From contig JAILWY010000023.1 of NCBI GenBank assembly GCA_022113835.1, positions 8,990,001-9,054,000 on the forward strand: a DNA stretch of 64,000 nt, written 5' to 3'. A program made the translations under genes and the position numbers. The notes beneath the pieces are model-generated. The model saw only the letters and a list, made by a program, of their open reading frames with translations, made no database searches and was not told the origin of the DNA. This stretch comes from Atopsyche davidsoni (taxonomy: Eukaryota > Arthropoda > Insecta > Trichoptera > Hydrobiosidae). Below, one piece after another: positions 63,645-64,000 of this stretch. Each line of letters opens with the position of its first letter. Within the stretch, counting starts at the first letter, position 1.

Positions 63645-64000
63645 GTAAGTTGAGATTGGCCTCACGTAAAGGGCGGGACCTTCGAAAGACGAAGATATAT
63701 TTTTAAGTCTTCGCGAAAAAATCTAATAATATTTAAAAACAAATACGGAAAAGCCCGTTCCTTTTAAATAATATAAAGCTTGGAGAATGGGGGTTGTAGA
63801 TAGTGAAAGTAACGTTTAATCTAAAAGTGTGGCTGGGAAATCTTGTCACCGACCGACGGCGAAACCTTGACATTGAAAGCTCCTTTGTGCGTTACGCAAT
63901 ACTTCCCTTTGTGTGACGTCACCGTTTTATAACTACTGCGTCAAGTTATACGAGGAAACAGGTACTGAAGGTTACATATTGAATATTTATTTTCAAACAT
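63645..64000. other. Right edge, non-coding
   Basis: Mixed-composition DNA to the window end. A TGACGTCA motif (CRE-type palindrome) lies at 63915-63922. No coding feature is supported. Confidence 0.35.

Overview
This is a window of eukaryotic nuclear DNA, almost certainly from an insect and, by inference, probably a lepidopteran. The background is A+T-rich, non-coding and full of (TA)n arrays. Compact islands of CpG-rich, low-complexity DNA are set into it. Coding pieces are short, GC3-rich exons with GT-AG borders. There are no operons, no ribosome-binding sites and no long open frames. Nothing prokaryotic, viral or CRISPR-like was seen. The order-level call rests on overall composition, not on a diagnostic repeat.

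The one gene I recognise is Pdk1 (3-phosphoinositide-dependent protein kinase 1), on the minus strand. Positions 1-175 hold the exon that enters the kinase domain (DFIFGKVIGEG, then the start of the glycine-rich loop); the rest of the gene lies beyond the left edge. Upstream on the same strand are a 51-nt exon at 2096-2146 and a first coding exon at 14544-14678. All three share phase 0 and good splice sites, so the N-terminus reads through in frame. The first exon sits in a CpG-rich promoter region at about 14.7-15.5 kb. It has a short upstream ORF whose stop codon overlaps the start codon. Introns of about 1.9 kb and 12.4 kb are studded with CpG-rich patches. Some of these end in strong minus-strand splice donors (1084, 6340) and may be alternative first exons.

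From about 15.4 to 64 kb I find no convincing protein-coding gene. The region holds AT-rich desert, isolated GC islands (about 26.6, 28.6-29.8, 33, 45.6, 52, 56.7, 60.6 and 63.5 kb), GC minisatellites and long (TA)n arrays. It also holds a set of short minus-strand exon candidates with good splice sites (50049-50096, 25328-25357, 23726-23768, 23390-23501). Spliced together these give a short open frame ending in a hydrophobic segment. They could be far-upstream exons of Pdk1, a small-protein gene or a long non-coding RNA. A few plus-strand exon candidates (9193-9372, 37048-37221, 63438-63644) are weaker.

The most striking structural feature is a 282-bp inverted repeat, identical by eye, with a 132-bp spacer at 22369-23064. 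Each arm carries the same short ORF, so the two copies diverge from the spacer. It could be a fold-back element, a hairpin-RNA locus or an assembly artefact. Other points of interest are a 33-bp perfect hairpin stem at 26964-27038, a GC-balanced block at about 40.27-41.18 kb that looks like inserted DNA, and a zero-length AG|GTAAGA site at 46.24 kb resembling a recursive splice site. All calls are from reading the sequence alone; no database or folding program was used.
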